NCBI GenBank assembly: GCA_030146445.1
Contig: JASLBT010000042.1
Coordinates: forward strand, 1-8,725
Reading direction: 5' to 3'
DNA length: 8,725 nt
Source: Segetibacter sp.
Lineage (GTDB): Bacteria > Bacteroidota > Bacteroidia > Chitinophagales > Chitinophagaceae
The notes under the pieces: generated by a model
The model's database searches: none
Told to the model about the DNA's origin: nothing
Seen by the model: only the letters and a program-made list of their open reading frames with translations
Position numbers and translations under genes: made by a program
In this document: positions 1 through 6,553 of the stretch, one piece after another
Numbering within the stretch: position 1 is the stretch's first letter
Layout: the number at the start of each line of letters is the position of its first letter

Positions 1-454
1 CGGAGGCATCAAAAAGCGGGTAGCCAATGTAGCCTTCAACATTGAACGAAGCAAGGGTTTGGTCATTTGGAAAGATCTCCCTGGCGTTTTCAGGATACAC
101 GTACAGTTTGCGGGCTACAACCTGCTCACAAGGTCCTCCAAAAGTTGGATAGTCGATGTTGTCTATCTGCTTGCCAAAGGCATTTAGTGCAATCGTTCGG
201 ATGATGTTTGATCCCGCATCATTCACCAGCTTTCCAACGAGTACATAATGCATGTTGGTTTTACTGGAAATATATTTTACGAGGGCATTGAAAAAATCAT
301 CGCCAATCCTGTAACTCGCAAATCCTTCTGAAAATTCGCTAAGAAAGCGGTCGTTAAACTGACCACGGTTATTCAACTGATCTTTCAAAAGACTCACCTG
401 TTCTTCCAGTTCTCTTACACGTTGGTCAGCGACGCTTGATTCTCGGGTCTCCAT
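1..454 (-). CDS. GAF-domain protein, N-terminal part (probable sensor histidine kinase)
   Basis: The frame is open from an ATG at 454 to the left edge, giving 151 codons with no stop, so the gene continues outside the window. Residues 9-33 are charged and heptad-like (RVRELEEQVSLLKDQL), suggesting a short coiled coil. From about residue 40 the sequence looks like a GAF sensor domain: a helix with FSEGFASYRIGDDFFNALVKYI, then GGPCE (106-110), a segment ending IFPNDQTL (127-134), and YIGYPLFD (142-149). This order (G-x-PC, FP-D, Y-G-PL-D) is typical, from memory, of GAF domains at the N-terminus of Bacteroidota PAS/GAF histidine kinases. The kinase or other output part lies outside the window, so that assignment is inference. 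There is no signal peptide, so the visible part is cytoplasmic. It is divergent from the esterase gene. The leader is AT-rich without a Shine-Dalgarno sequence. The GAF call is fairly secure; the output domain and ligand are unknown. Confidence 0.8.
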   Translation of the reverse strand, partial: METRESSVADQRVRELEEQVSLLKDQLNNRGQFNDRFLSEFSEGFASYRIGDDFFNALVKYISSKTNMHYVLVGKLVNDAGSNIIRTIALNAFGKQIDNIDYPTFGGPCEQVVARKLYVYPENAREIFPNDQTLASFNVEGYIGYPLFDAS

Positions 455-940
455 GAGTAGATAAACATTATAGGCGTTATTACATCATCATCCAGTAAGT
501 GATGAATGTGTTTTAATTCAGTTCAGCAGCTCTGTTGAAAACCACGAAGGCAGCAATGAAACATTACTTTGGCGCCGTATGCCTGCAGCCTCCTTCACGC
601 AAAAGCGTGGTTAGCTTTCAAATAATGTGGATTTATCATGTGCCCGGAGGGTCAACAGCATTAAACATCAAATTTGCTACCGGATAAACACAAAGGGTGA
701 TTAAGGTAATAAAGTACTGATACTCCTTGGGGCGGTTCAACTCCCCCGAACGTATTTCCCGGGTATCGTTTTCCTCACCATAGGGGCTAATATTATGATT
801 ATTAATGTTCTCGTCGCACTTATTCACTACATCTGCAGGTTAAACCTAAACACCCGTGAAGGAATAATTTTTAACACTTTTAGTGCAGCATTCTTTACAG
901 AATCCGCTGACAATCATTTCCTACACATCAAAACAACTAC
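455..940. other. Intergenic region between divergent genes, no convincing gene
   Basis: This stretch of nearly 490 bases must hold the promoters of the GAF-protein gene (minus) and the esterase (plus). Neither strand shows a clear Bacteroidota promoter (TTG, about 19 bases, TAnnTTTG). The closest -7-like match is TAATTTTT at 865-872, with no TTG at the right distance. Small inverted repeats are visible: CACGC-AAAA-GCGTG (596-609), CACT-TTT-AGTG (875-885) and ATTCT-TTAC-AGAAT (890-903). The last two lie close together just upstream of the esterase and could be operator half-sites, but they are short enough to be chance. Two micro-ORFs overlap on opposite strands: 43 codons at 556-687 (plus, ATG) and 63 codons at 636-827 (minus, GTG). 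Neither resembles a known protein, and I do not call them genes. Confidence 0.6.
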
Positions 941-1004
941 ATGAAAATTTTACCCAAAATGCTTTATCCCGTAAATCTTTTTAGTTGCTGTAATCGCCAC
1001 CTTA
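941..1004 (+). other. Frameshifted start of the esterase lipoprotein signal peptide
   Basis: An ATG at 941 opens MKILPKMLYPVN, a plausible positively charged n-region, but this frame soon runs out of register and stops after the CTC CGA codons near 1027. The hydrophobic core LVAVIATLLLP and the lipobox LPAC belong to the esterase frame, which is closed upstream by a TAA at 972-974. Removing one T from the T5 run at 978-982 joins the two pieces into MKILPKMLYPVNLLVAVIAT followed by LLLPACGSD. That is a textbook lipoprotein signal peptide with lipobox Cys at codon 1017-1019. The sequence therefore shows a +1 frameshift, either a real mutation, a slippery site or a base-calling error in the homopolymer. 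Confidence 0.7.
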
Positions 1005-2081
1005 TTGCTACCGGCCTGTGGCTCCGATAACGGGGCTTCGGGCACAAGCGACTCCACCAGCATTACAAGCGACAGTTCCGGGATTGCTGTGTTGAAGCCA
1101 AAAGGTCCGAAACCAACGTGGGCCCCGAATATTACTGATCCAATGCAGGCCGTTGTGGAAAAGTTAGCCAGCTATAATGCTCCACCCTTAACGTCGTTAC
1201 CAGCAACAGAAGCACGCATGCAGCCAACACCTGCCACTGCGGTAAAGGACCTTATGGCTGAGCATAATATTCCCGTTCCACCATCTAAGGTAGATACCAG
1301 CGGACAGGACATCCCCGTTGCAGGTGGTACCATACACGCACGGATCTACACCCCGCAAACCAGTGACACCAATCTTCCCGTAATTCTTTACATCCATGGC
1401 GGAGGCTGGGTTATTGCTGACCTTGATACGTACGACGCTTCGGCCCGCGGACTTGCAGAACAAACAGGCGCAATACTGGTGTCGGTGCACTATCGCCAGG
1501 CACCTGAACACAAGTTTCCGACGGCACATAACGACTGCTTCGCTGCATATCAATGGGTATTAAAAAATGCCGCATCGTTTAAGGGTAATCCTGAAATGGT
1601 CGCCCTTGCTGGTGAAAGTGCCGGTGGAAACCTGGCCGCTTCGGTAAGTATGATGGCTCGTGATAAAGGCACCCAAATGCCATTGCATCAGGTATTGGTA
1701 TACCCGATCGCGGGCTATGATTTTACCACGGAGTCATACAGGAAAAGTGATAGCACCAAACCGCTTAATACCGGGTTGATGAAGTGGTTTTTCGACAAGT
1801 ACCTTCCGTCCCCATCAACTGGGAACAATCCGATGATCTCGCTTGTAAAAGCCAATCTTAAGGGCTTACCTCCGACCACCATCATTGGGGCTGAGATCGA
1901 CCCGTTACTTAGTGAAGGGCAATTGCTTGCCGACAAATTACGGGAGGCCGGTGTTTCGGTCACGTATAAAAAGTACGATGGCGTTGTGCATGAGTTTTTT
2001 GGAATGGCAGCGATCATTCCAGAGGCGAAAGATGCCCAGGCATTAGCAGCTTCACAACTTAAAAAAGCGTTCAACAACTAG
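1005..2081 (+). CDS. Alpha/beta-hydrolase esterase, hormone-sensitive-lipase type (predicted lipoprotein)
   Basis: This is a serine esterase of the alpha/beta-hydrolase fold-3 (HSL, family IV) group, which hydrolyses short- to medium-chain carboxyl esters; the true substrate is unknown. Counting from the TTG at 1005, the oxyanion-hole motif HGGGW is at 131-135 and the nucleophile elbow GESAG at 203-207 (Ser205). The likely catalytic Asp299 is in EIDP and His329 in VVHEFFG. The family segment YRQAPEHKFP (163-172) is also present. Residues 2-5 form a lipobox (LPAC), followed by a Ser/Thr/Asp-rich linker to about residue 28, so the mature protein is probably a membrane-anchored lipoprotein. The TTG start is not credible because it omits the hydrophobic core. 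The native start is probably ATG 941, now out of frame. A cytosolic start at ATG 1143 would keep the full catalytic domain. The gene stands alone and ends at a strong terminator. The catalytic domain is intact; export is doubtful as the sequence stands. Confidence 0.88.
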   Translation: MLPACGSDNGASGTSDSTSITSDSSGIAVLKPKGPKPTWAPNITDPMQAVVEKLASYNAPPLTSLPATEARMQPTPATAVKDLMAEHNIPVPPSKVDTSGQDIPVAGGTIHARIYTPQTSDTNLPVILYIHGGGWVIADLDTYDASARGLAEQTGAILVSVHYRQAPEHKFPTAHNDCFAAYQWVLKNAASFKGNPEMVALAGESAGGNLAASVSMMARDKGTQMPLHQVLVYPIAGYDFTTESYRKSDSTKPLNTGLMKWFFDKYLPSPSTGNNPMISLVKANLKGLPPTTIIGAEIDPLLSEGQLLADKLREAGVSVTYKKYDGVVHEFFGMAAIIPEAKDAQALAASQLKKAFNN

Positions 2082-2125
2082 CCGTTATAAAGGCTGGTAC
2101 GCTATATCATCGCCATAGGAAAATA

Positions 2126-2156
2126 AAAGAGGCTGCCTTCTTCAGACAGCCTCTTT
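2126..2156. terminator. Bidirectional intrinsic terminator between convergent genes
   Basis: A perfect 10-bp inverted repeat, AAAGAGGCTG (2126-2135) and CAGCCTCTTT (2147-2156), encloses an 11-nt loop. The plus-strand transcript leaves the stem through CTCTTTCTATTT; the minus-strand transcript leaves through CCTCTTTTATTTTCC. Both sides therefore have a U-rich tail, so one hairpin can end both the esterase transcript (stop 45 nt upstream) and the cyclase operon transcript (stop 44 nt upstream on the other side). Confidence 0.9.
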
Positions 2157-2199
2157 CTATTTAACCCCGGCAATATGCAACCAACCAAAGCCGATCAAT

Positions 2200-3276
2200 T
2201 TATATTTTAAGCGCAAACAGCTCAATGCCGTTTCCTTTACCTTTTAACTCGATCAAACCCAGGCTGGTACTTTGCCATTCCTCCAGGTCGATGTTTTCAC
2301 GGAACTCTTTTGAAACAACGAATTTTTGGTTGAGCTCACTGCATGCACTGCGGATCCGGGCTGTTGTGTTCATCGTATCGCCACTCATCGCAAGGTCTTT
2401 TTTAATCACCCCTATTTCACCAACCGTTACTTCACCACAGTGAATACCCACCCTGAATTCGGGTATAATGCCATATTTACGTCGGAATTCTTCAGAATGT
2501 TTCTGGAGGTTTTTTCTCGCCTCGATCAACGCCGACATGCATATTCTTGTATTCTGCTTATCAAACATCCACGACGCTACAACTTCGTCGCCAACATACT
2601 GGTATATTCTTCCACCGTATTCATTAATGGCGTTTGAAACATGATAGATAAAGTCCCTTATAAACTTGAAGTACATGATCGTTCCCAGTTTCTCGGCAAT
2701 AGGCGTAGAGTCTTTTAGATCAATGAACATCACGATCCTGTTTTCGACTTTTGGTTGAACATACTTACCCAAAAGAATATCCCTGAACACCCCAGGTGCG
2801 TACTTCTCGTTGATCTCAATGATCAGCTGGGTAATAAGAAACAGTATAAGCCAAAAGAATAGTTTGTTCACCAGCCAGAACGCCTGGAAAGCTTCATATA
2901 AAAAGAACCGCAATGCTCCTATAAGGTCCAGCCGGGTGATAATAATTGCATGCGCCGTTTCGGTGAGAAAATTCATGATGAAGGCGGCAACGATCAATAT
3001 CAAACTTCTTACAACAAGACTTAACCCGAACGACTTGTTCCGTAATACTTTCTTCAACTTAAATACGATCAGGTAGCCCATCCCGAAACTCAACAAGAGC
3101 ACTACGAAAAGCCTTAATGAGAGTGCTTCAATCGTATTGTAGTTTGCAGGGTTGTTCCGCGTGACCATAATCATCAGGTCCACAATCGGCCAGATTCCCG
3201 TTATATATAGTACAACGGCCCACCTGTACTTTTTTAAAAACGAGAATTTGGGATATCTGAATTTGAGAAATTTCAT
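2200..3276 (-). CDS. Membrane-bound class III nucleotide cyclase (adenylate/guanylate cyclase family)
   Basis: It is predicted to convert an NTP into a 3',5'-cyclic NMP at the inner face of the cytoplasmic membrane. Residues 18-38, 54-73, 85-104 and 134-155 are clearly hydrophobic, with a weaker segment at 109-128, so the N-terminal half has four to five membrane segments. A short linker (DILLGKYVQP) leads into the class III catalytic domain (about 178-358). Metal-binding aspartates are Asp186 (FIDLKDST) and Asp230 (YVGDE); the transition-state pair is Asn303/Arg307 (NTTAR). By hand alignment the base-selecting positions are Gln226 and Ala296, not the Lys/Asp of adenylyl cyclases or the Glu/Cys of guanylyl cyclases, so the product cannot be assigned. 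The YQYVGDE motif is, from memory, common in Bacteroidota cyclases. The start ATG overlaps the ppk1 stop by four bases, implying translational coupling. It is the last gene of the operon. Confidence 0.9.
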   Translation of the reverse strand: MKFLKFRYPKFSFLKKYRWAVVLYITGIWPIVDLMIMVTRNNPANYNTIEALSLRLFVVLLLSFGMGYLIVFKLKKVLRNKSFGLSLVVRSLILIVAAFIMNFLTETAHAIIITRLDLIGALRFFLYEAFQAFWLVNKLFFWLILFLITQLIIEINEKYAPGVFRDILLGKYVQPKVENRIVMFIDLKDSTPIAEKLGTIMYFKFIRDFIYHVSNAINEYGGRIYQYVGDEVVASWMFDKQNTRICMSALIEARKNLQKHSEEFRRKYGIIPEFRVGIHCGEVTVGEIGVIKKDLAMSGDTMNTTARIRSACSELNQKFVVSKEFRENIDLEEWQSTSLGLIELKGKGNGIELFALKI

Positions 3277-5321
3277 AGTCGGTTTTGGAGATAATGGTAG
3301 ATACCCGTTTGAGCATTAAAGTTTTCCTGCTCAGAGGTTACAACAGGCCGCTGTTCGAGATTTGGAGATAGTTCAACAGCCTTGTCATTATCCCGCCATT
3401 GCATTTCGAAATAGTCGATCAATTCGTGCTTGCAAGTGATATTTTTAATCGACACGCAAACTTCAATCCGGTGATGGAGGTTGCGAGTCATCCAGTCAGA
3501 AGAGCCCATAATTACTTCGGCATCGTTACCGGCGCCAAAGATGAACAACCTGGTGTGTTCAAGGTAACGATCCACAAGCCGCCTTACTGTTATGTTCTCG
3601 CTTATACCAGCAACACCAGGCATAAGGCAGCAGATACTACGAATGCAAAGTTTTACCACTACCCCCGCCTGGCTCGCCTTATACAACAAGCTGATCATAT
3701 GCGGCTCTTCCAGGTTATTTACTTTTATACGGATCTCGGCGGACTCTCCAAGCATAGCTTTTTGAATCTCATCATCAATCAACTTTTCAAATCTTTCGTT
3801 CATATTGAACTGAGATACCAGCAGCTTATCAAATTTTAGTTTGGTATTTACCTGGATGGTATCAGTCTTCTGCAAAAACCTGAACAGCTGCAATAGTTCT
3901 TTGATAATAAAAAGATCCGTTGTCATGAGTACATGATCGGTATAGAACTGGGCGGTGATCTCATTGAAATTGCCCGTACTCAGAATGGCATACGACAGGG
4001 TGTCGGTGCCCGAGCGTTTTTGAATCAATGCGATTTTAGAATGAACCTTTATGTGAGGGATGCTGTAGATGATCCGGATGCCGGCGTCTTTCATCTTACG
4101 TCCCCACTTAATATTATTTGCCTCATCAAACCGTGCCTTCAATTCAACAAAAGCAGTAACCCTTTTTCCGTTTTTCGCAGCACTGATAAGGGCATTTACG
4201 ATATGCGACTCAGCGGCTACGCGGTAAAGGGTAATAAAAATATCGGTTACGTTAATGTCAACCGCAGCCTGGTTAAAGAACGATAGTACAGGGTTATACG
4301 ATTGATAAGGGATGTGCAGTAATACATCCTGTTGATTCAAGATGTTGAAAATGTCGCCGCAAGCCATCAGGTTCGCCGTTGCTAACGGTTTCCTTTTTTC
4401 GTAGTTCAGGTTTTTGTTAAACGTAGGGAACGACGACAAGTTGCTTAGGTGATGGTACCGGCTGCCGGCAAACATTTCTTCAAACTGCACGCCGAATGTA
4501 GAGGCAAGAAACAATTGGATATTCCGTGGCATGCCACCTTCATACAAGAATCGCGAAGGCGGGCCAAAGTCCCGCTTTTTTAGTTGCTTTTCGATTTTGC
4601 CCAGCAGGTCGCCACTATATTCTTCGTCGAGATGCAACTCGGAGTCGCGGTTGAATTTTACGCTGTAAACACCCGAAATCTCAAATCCCGGAAACAGGCA
4701 ATCGAGGTTCTCGCGGATGATATCGTCGATGAAAATCACGTACTCGTTACCCTCCAAAGGGGTAAGCTCAAAAAACCGATTGAGCTTATCAGAAGGGATA
4801 TTGATTATCGCGTGTTTAAAACTTGCTACGTCGGGCTCTTTCAAGACAACGACGAGGTAAAGCTGGTTGTTCTCCGGACTGAATGCTTTACCAATTTCAC
4901 TTTCGAGGTACAGGGGTTGAATAAATGAAAGCACTTTCGATAAAAAGATCTCCCGTATCTCATTGATGTGTTCTGGCCTGATCGGCGAATTGTAGTAAAA
5001 TATGATTCCGGCTTCTTTCAATGCCGGAATAAGATCACCGGTCAGGATTGCGCCAAAGTGATTTAATTGCCTGTTTATTTCTGTTTGAATTTTGTCGGGC
5101 AATTCTTCATTTGTCCCGATACTAACCTGCTGTTGTGTTTTCCGGTTTAACTTGGAAAAAGCAAAAAGTGAAGGGAAACGAACCCTAAAGAACTCATCGA
5201 GATTGGAAGAAAATATCGCAAGAAACTTCAACCGTTCAAACAGCGGAACCGTTTTATTTGCAGCTTCCTGCAAAACACGATAGTTAAATCCCAACCAGCT
5301 AAGGTCTCGGTTATACAACAT
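3273..5321 (-). CDS. ppk1: Polyphosphate kinase 1
   Basis: PPK1 reversibly polymerises the gamma-phosphate of ATP into inorganic polyphosphate, working in the cytoplasm and often at the membrane. At 682 residues it matches the E. coli enzyme (688). The N-terminus has the family opening NRDLSWLGFNYRVLQEA and SSNLDEFFRVRF. The catalytic C1/C2 region carries Arg367 (TLYRVA), Arg397 (ELKARFDE), the phosphorylated His427 (IKVHSK), STGNFNE (448-454), and the second essential His589 (DRYLEH); all match known E. coli active-site residues. Approximate domains are N 1-105, H 105-310, C1 310-490 and C2 490-660. The ATG at 5321 aligns with the E. coli N-terminus. It starts 11 nt after the HD/PycTM gene and ends with an ATGA overlap with the cyclase. 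No exopolyphosphatase gene (ppx), a common ppk neighbour, is seen in the window. Nothing suggests loss of activity. Confidence 0.97.
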   Translation of the reverse strand: MLYNRDLSWLGFNYRVLQEAANKTVPLFERLKFLAIFSSNLDEFFRVRFPSLFAFSKLNRKTQQQVSIGTNEELPDKIQTEINRQLNHFGAILTGDLIPALKEAGIIFYYNSPIRPEHINEIREIFLSKVLSFIQPLYLESEIGKAFSPENNQLYLVVVLKEPDVASFKHAIINIPSDKLNRFFELTPLEGNEYVIFIDDIIRENLDCLFPGFEISGVYSVKFNRDSELHLDEEYSGDLLGKIEKQLKKRDFGPPSRFLYEGGMPRNIQLFLASTFGVQFEEMFAGSRYHHLSNLSSFPTFNKNLNYEKRKPLATANLMACGDIFNILNQQDVLLHIPYQSYNPVLSFFNQAAVDINVTDIFITLYRVAAESHIVNALISAAKNGKRVTAFVELKARFDEANNIKWGRKMKDAGIRIIYSIPHIKVHSKIALIQKRSGTDTLSYAILSTGNFNEITAQFYTDHVLMTTDLFIIKELLQLFRFLQKTDTIQVNTKLKFDKLLVSQFNMNERFEKLIDDEIQKAMLGESAEIRIKVNNLEEPHMISLLYKASQAGVVVKLCIRSICCLMPGVAGISENITVRRLVDRYLEHTRLFIFGAGNDAEVIMGSSDWMTRNLHHRIEVCVSIKNITCKHELIDYFEMQWRDNDKAVELSPNLEQRPVVTSEQENFNAQTGIYHYLQNRL

Positions 5322-5332
5322 GAGAGATTAAT

Positions 5333-6544
5333 TTAGAGCGGCGTACCCGGTGTATTGTTTATAATCACCGTTTCTGGCTGGTAGAAGAACGTTGCAATAG
5401 CAAAAGCAATTACGGAGATAATGATGCCGATCATGAAAATATTATACGCCAGGCGAACGAGCCTGTACTTCCTTCCTAAAACAACGCCGAGTTGATAGAT
5501 GTCTTTTATCAGCGATCCATAGAGGTAGTCGGTGTCTTTCATCATCTTCAACATCGCAGGTTCATATTGTTCGAAAGTTGCGTCGTGAAAGTTGCCGAAA
5601 AAGAGCAGGTTGGTTTTCTTGTCGATCACGTCCTGGTCGTCAAACTTGCCACTGCTTATTTTTGGTCGTGTAGCGAGGATGGAGATAACTATTGTAGTAA
5701 CCGCCACCAACAGGAATATGATAGTCGGAATGGTCAGGTAAGCATCGGTTTGAAGCTTTCGCAGCAATACGCTTAATATTACGGAGATGATGATTGCATT
5801 AACCGAAATCAGGATATTGGCTTTCTGATCCGCCATGTCGCTCAGCTTCATGTGGTTTTCAGAAGTAAGCCTGAGCATCGTCTGGATCCCTTTATTGATC
5901 AGTCCAACATTCTGTTTGGTTTCGCTGCTTACAGGTTCAGTACTCTTTTGTTTTTCCAGTTTGTTTTTTAGGCGGGCCACATTTTTACGTTTTCCATCAG
6001 TTAATTGTTCGCGGCAATAAGAAGTAAAAAACTTGTGCGACTCAAGCATGTGAAGCGTCTTTACCTGGGCCTGGTATTCATTAAATTCAGCATCTACCGC
6101 GAGGTGTTCGGCCATGACCAATTTATTCATTTCTTTAAAATCCTTGGTCCCAAAGTGAAAACTGTCGGCATCGCGCAGGATCTCCTGCAAAAGTGTTTCC
6201 GGTTTCGCCGTTGGTTTTGTGGCAAGAATGGTTTTAACTACTTCGTTTGTCAGTGCTTCTTCCTGGTTGTACTCCGTCATGAAACGGCGCATGAGCTCAC
6301 TACTTTTTTCTTCGTGCCATTGCGGTTCGGTAAATATGTAGCCGGTGTCGTGAAACCAGGCGGCTACGTATACGATCAGCATATCTCTTTCACTCAACTC
6401 ATAATGGGCTGCGATCTGTTTTGTCCTGTTTACTACATTTCTGGTGTGTTGCAGGTTGTGATACAACAGTTTGGGATTGGGATTTTTTTCGAACAATCCA
6501 ACCACATGGTTTTCAACTTTTTTATAAATTGTATTCGGATCCAT
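5333..6544 (-). CDS. HD-domain phosphohydrolase fused to a PycTM-type (DUF5706) membrane effector domain
   Basis: This is a two-part protein. Residues 1-185 form an HD domain with the metal-binding set His33 (NLQHTRNVV), His65-Asp66 (AWFHDTGYIF) and Asp125 (LRDADSFHFG), plus HEEKS at 77-81; such domains hydrolyse phosphomonoester or phosphodiester bonds, often in nucleotides. A charged linker (186-212) follows. Residues 215-388 resemble the PycTM domain (former DUF5706): the signature SENHMKLSDMADQKANILIS (228-247) runs into a membrane segment (242-262), a second at 271-291, a long soluble stretch, and a third at 365-387. PycTM proteins are effectors of the Pycsar antiphage system, where a cyclic pyrimidine nucleotide triggers membrane disruption. 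Here the HD domain would face the cytoplasm. It lies between the outer-membrane protein (9 nt upstream) and ppk1 (11 nt downstream). Family recognition is from motif memory; the substrate and any ligand are unknown, and a housekeeping role is possible. Confidence 0.85.
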   Translation of the reverse strand: MDPNTIYKKVENHVVGLFEKNPNPKLLYHNLQHTRNVVNRTKQIAAHYELSERDMLIVYVAAWFHDTGYIFTEPQWHEEKSSELMRRFMTEYNQEEALTNEVVKTILATKPTAKPETLLQEILRDADSFHFGTKDFKEMNKLVMAEHLAVDAEFNEYQAQVKTLHMLESHKFFTSYCREQLTDGKRKNVARLKNKLEKQKSTEPVSSETKQNVGLINKGIQTMLRLTSENHMKLSDMADQKANILISVNAIIISVILSVLLRKLQTDAYLTIPTIIFLLVAVTTIVISILATRPKISSGKFDDQDVIDKKTNLLFFGNFHDATFEQYEPAMLKMMKDTDYLYGSLIKDIYQLGVVLGRKYRLVRLAYNIFMIGIIISVIAFAIATFFYQPETVIINNTPGTPL

Positions 6545-6553
6545 TAAGAAAAT

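Noticed and set aside
556..687. 43-codon plus-strand ORF starting with ATG
   Set aside because: Short, with no signature or start signal, and it overlaps the 63-codon ORF on the other strand. Most likely chance.
636..827. 63-codon minus-strand ORF with a GTG start and a hydrophobic C-terminal half
   Set aside because: No recognisable family, no ribosome-binding or promoter signal, and it overlaps another micro-ORF on the opposite strand. Conservation in relatives would be needed to call it.
865..872. TAATTTTT as a Bacteroidota -7 promoter element for the esterase
   Set aside because: One mismatch to TAnnTTTG and no TTG at the expected distance upstream; too weak in AT-rich DNA.
2200..6544. 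Calling the locus a canonical Pycsar defence system
   Set aside because: Pycsar is normally a cyclase next to its effector. Here ppk1 intervenes, the cyclase is membrane-bound, its product is unknown and no defence-island markers are present, so it is kept as a hypothesis.
6005..6547. 180-codon plus-strand ORF opposite the HD/PycTM gene
   Set aside because: It lies wholly antisense to a gene with clear motifs, its translation resembles no known family, and it is a shadow of that frame. The other antisense ORFs in the operon were rejected for the same reason.
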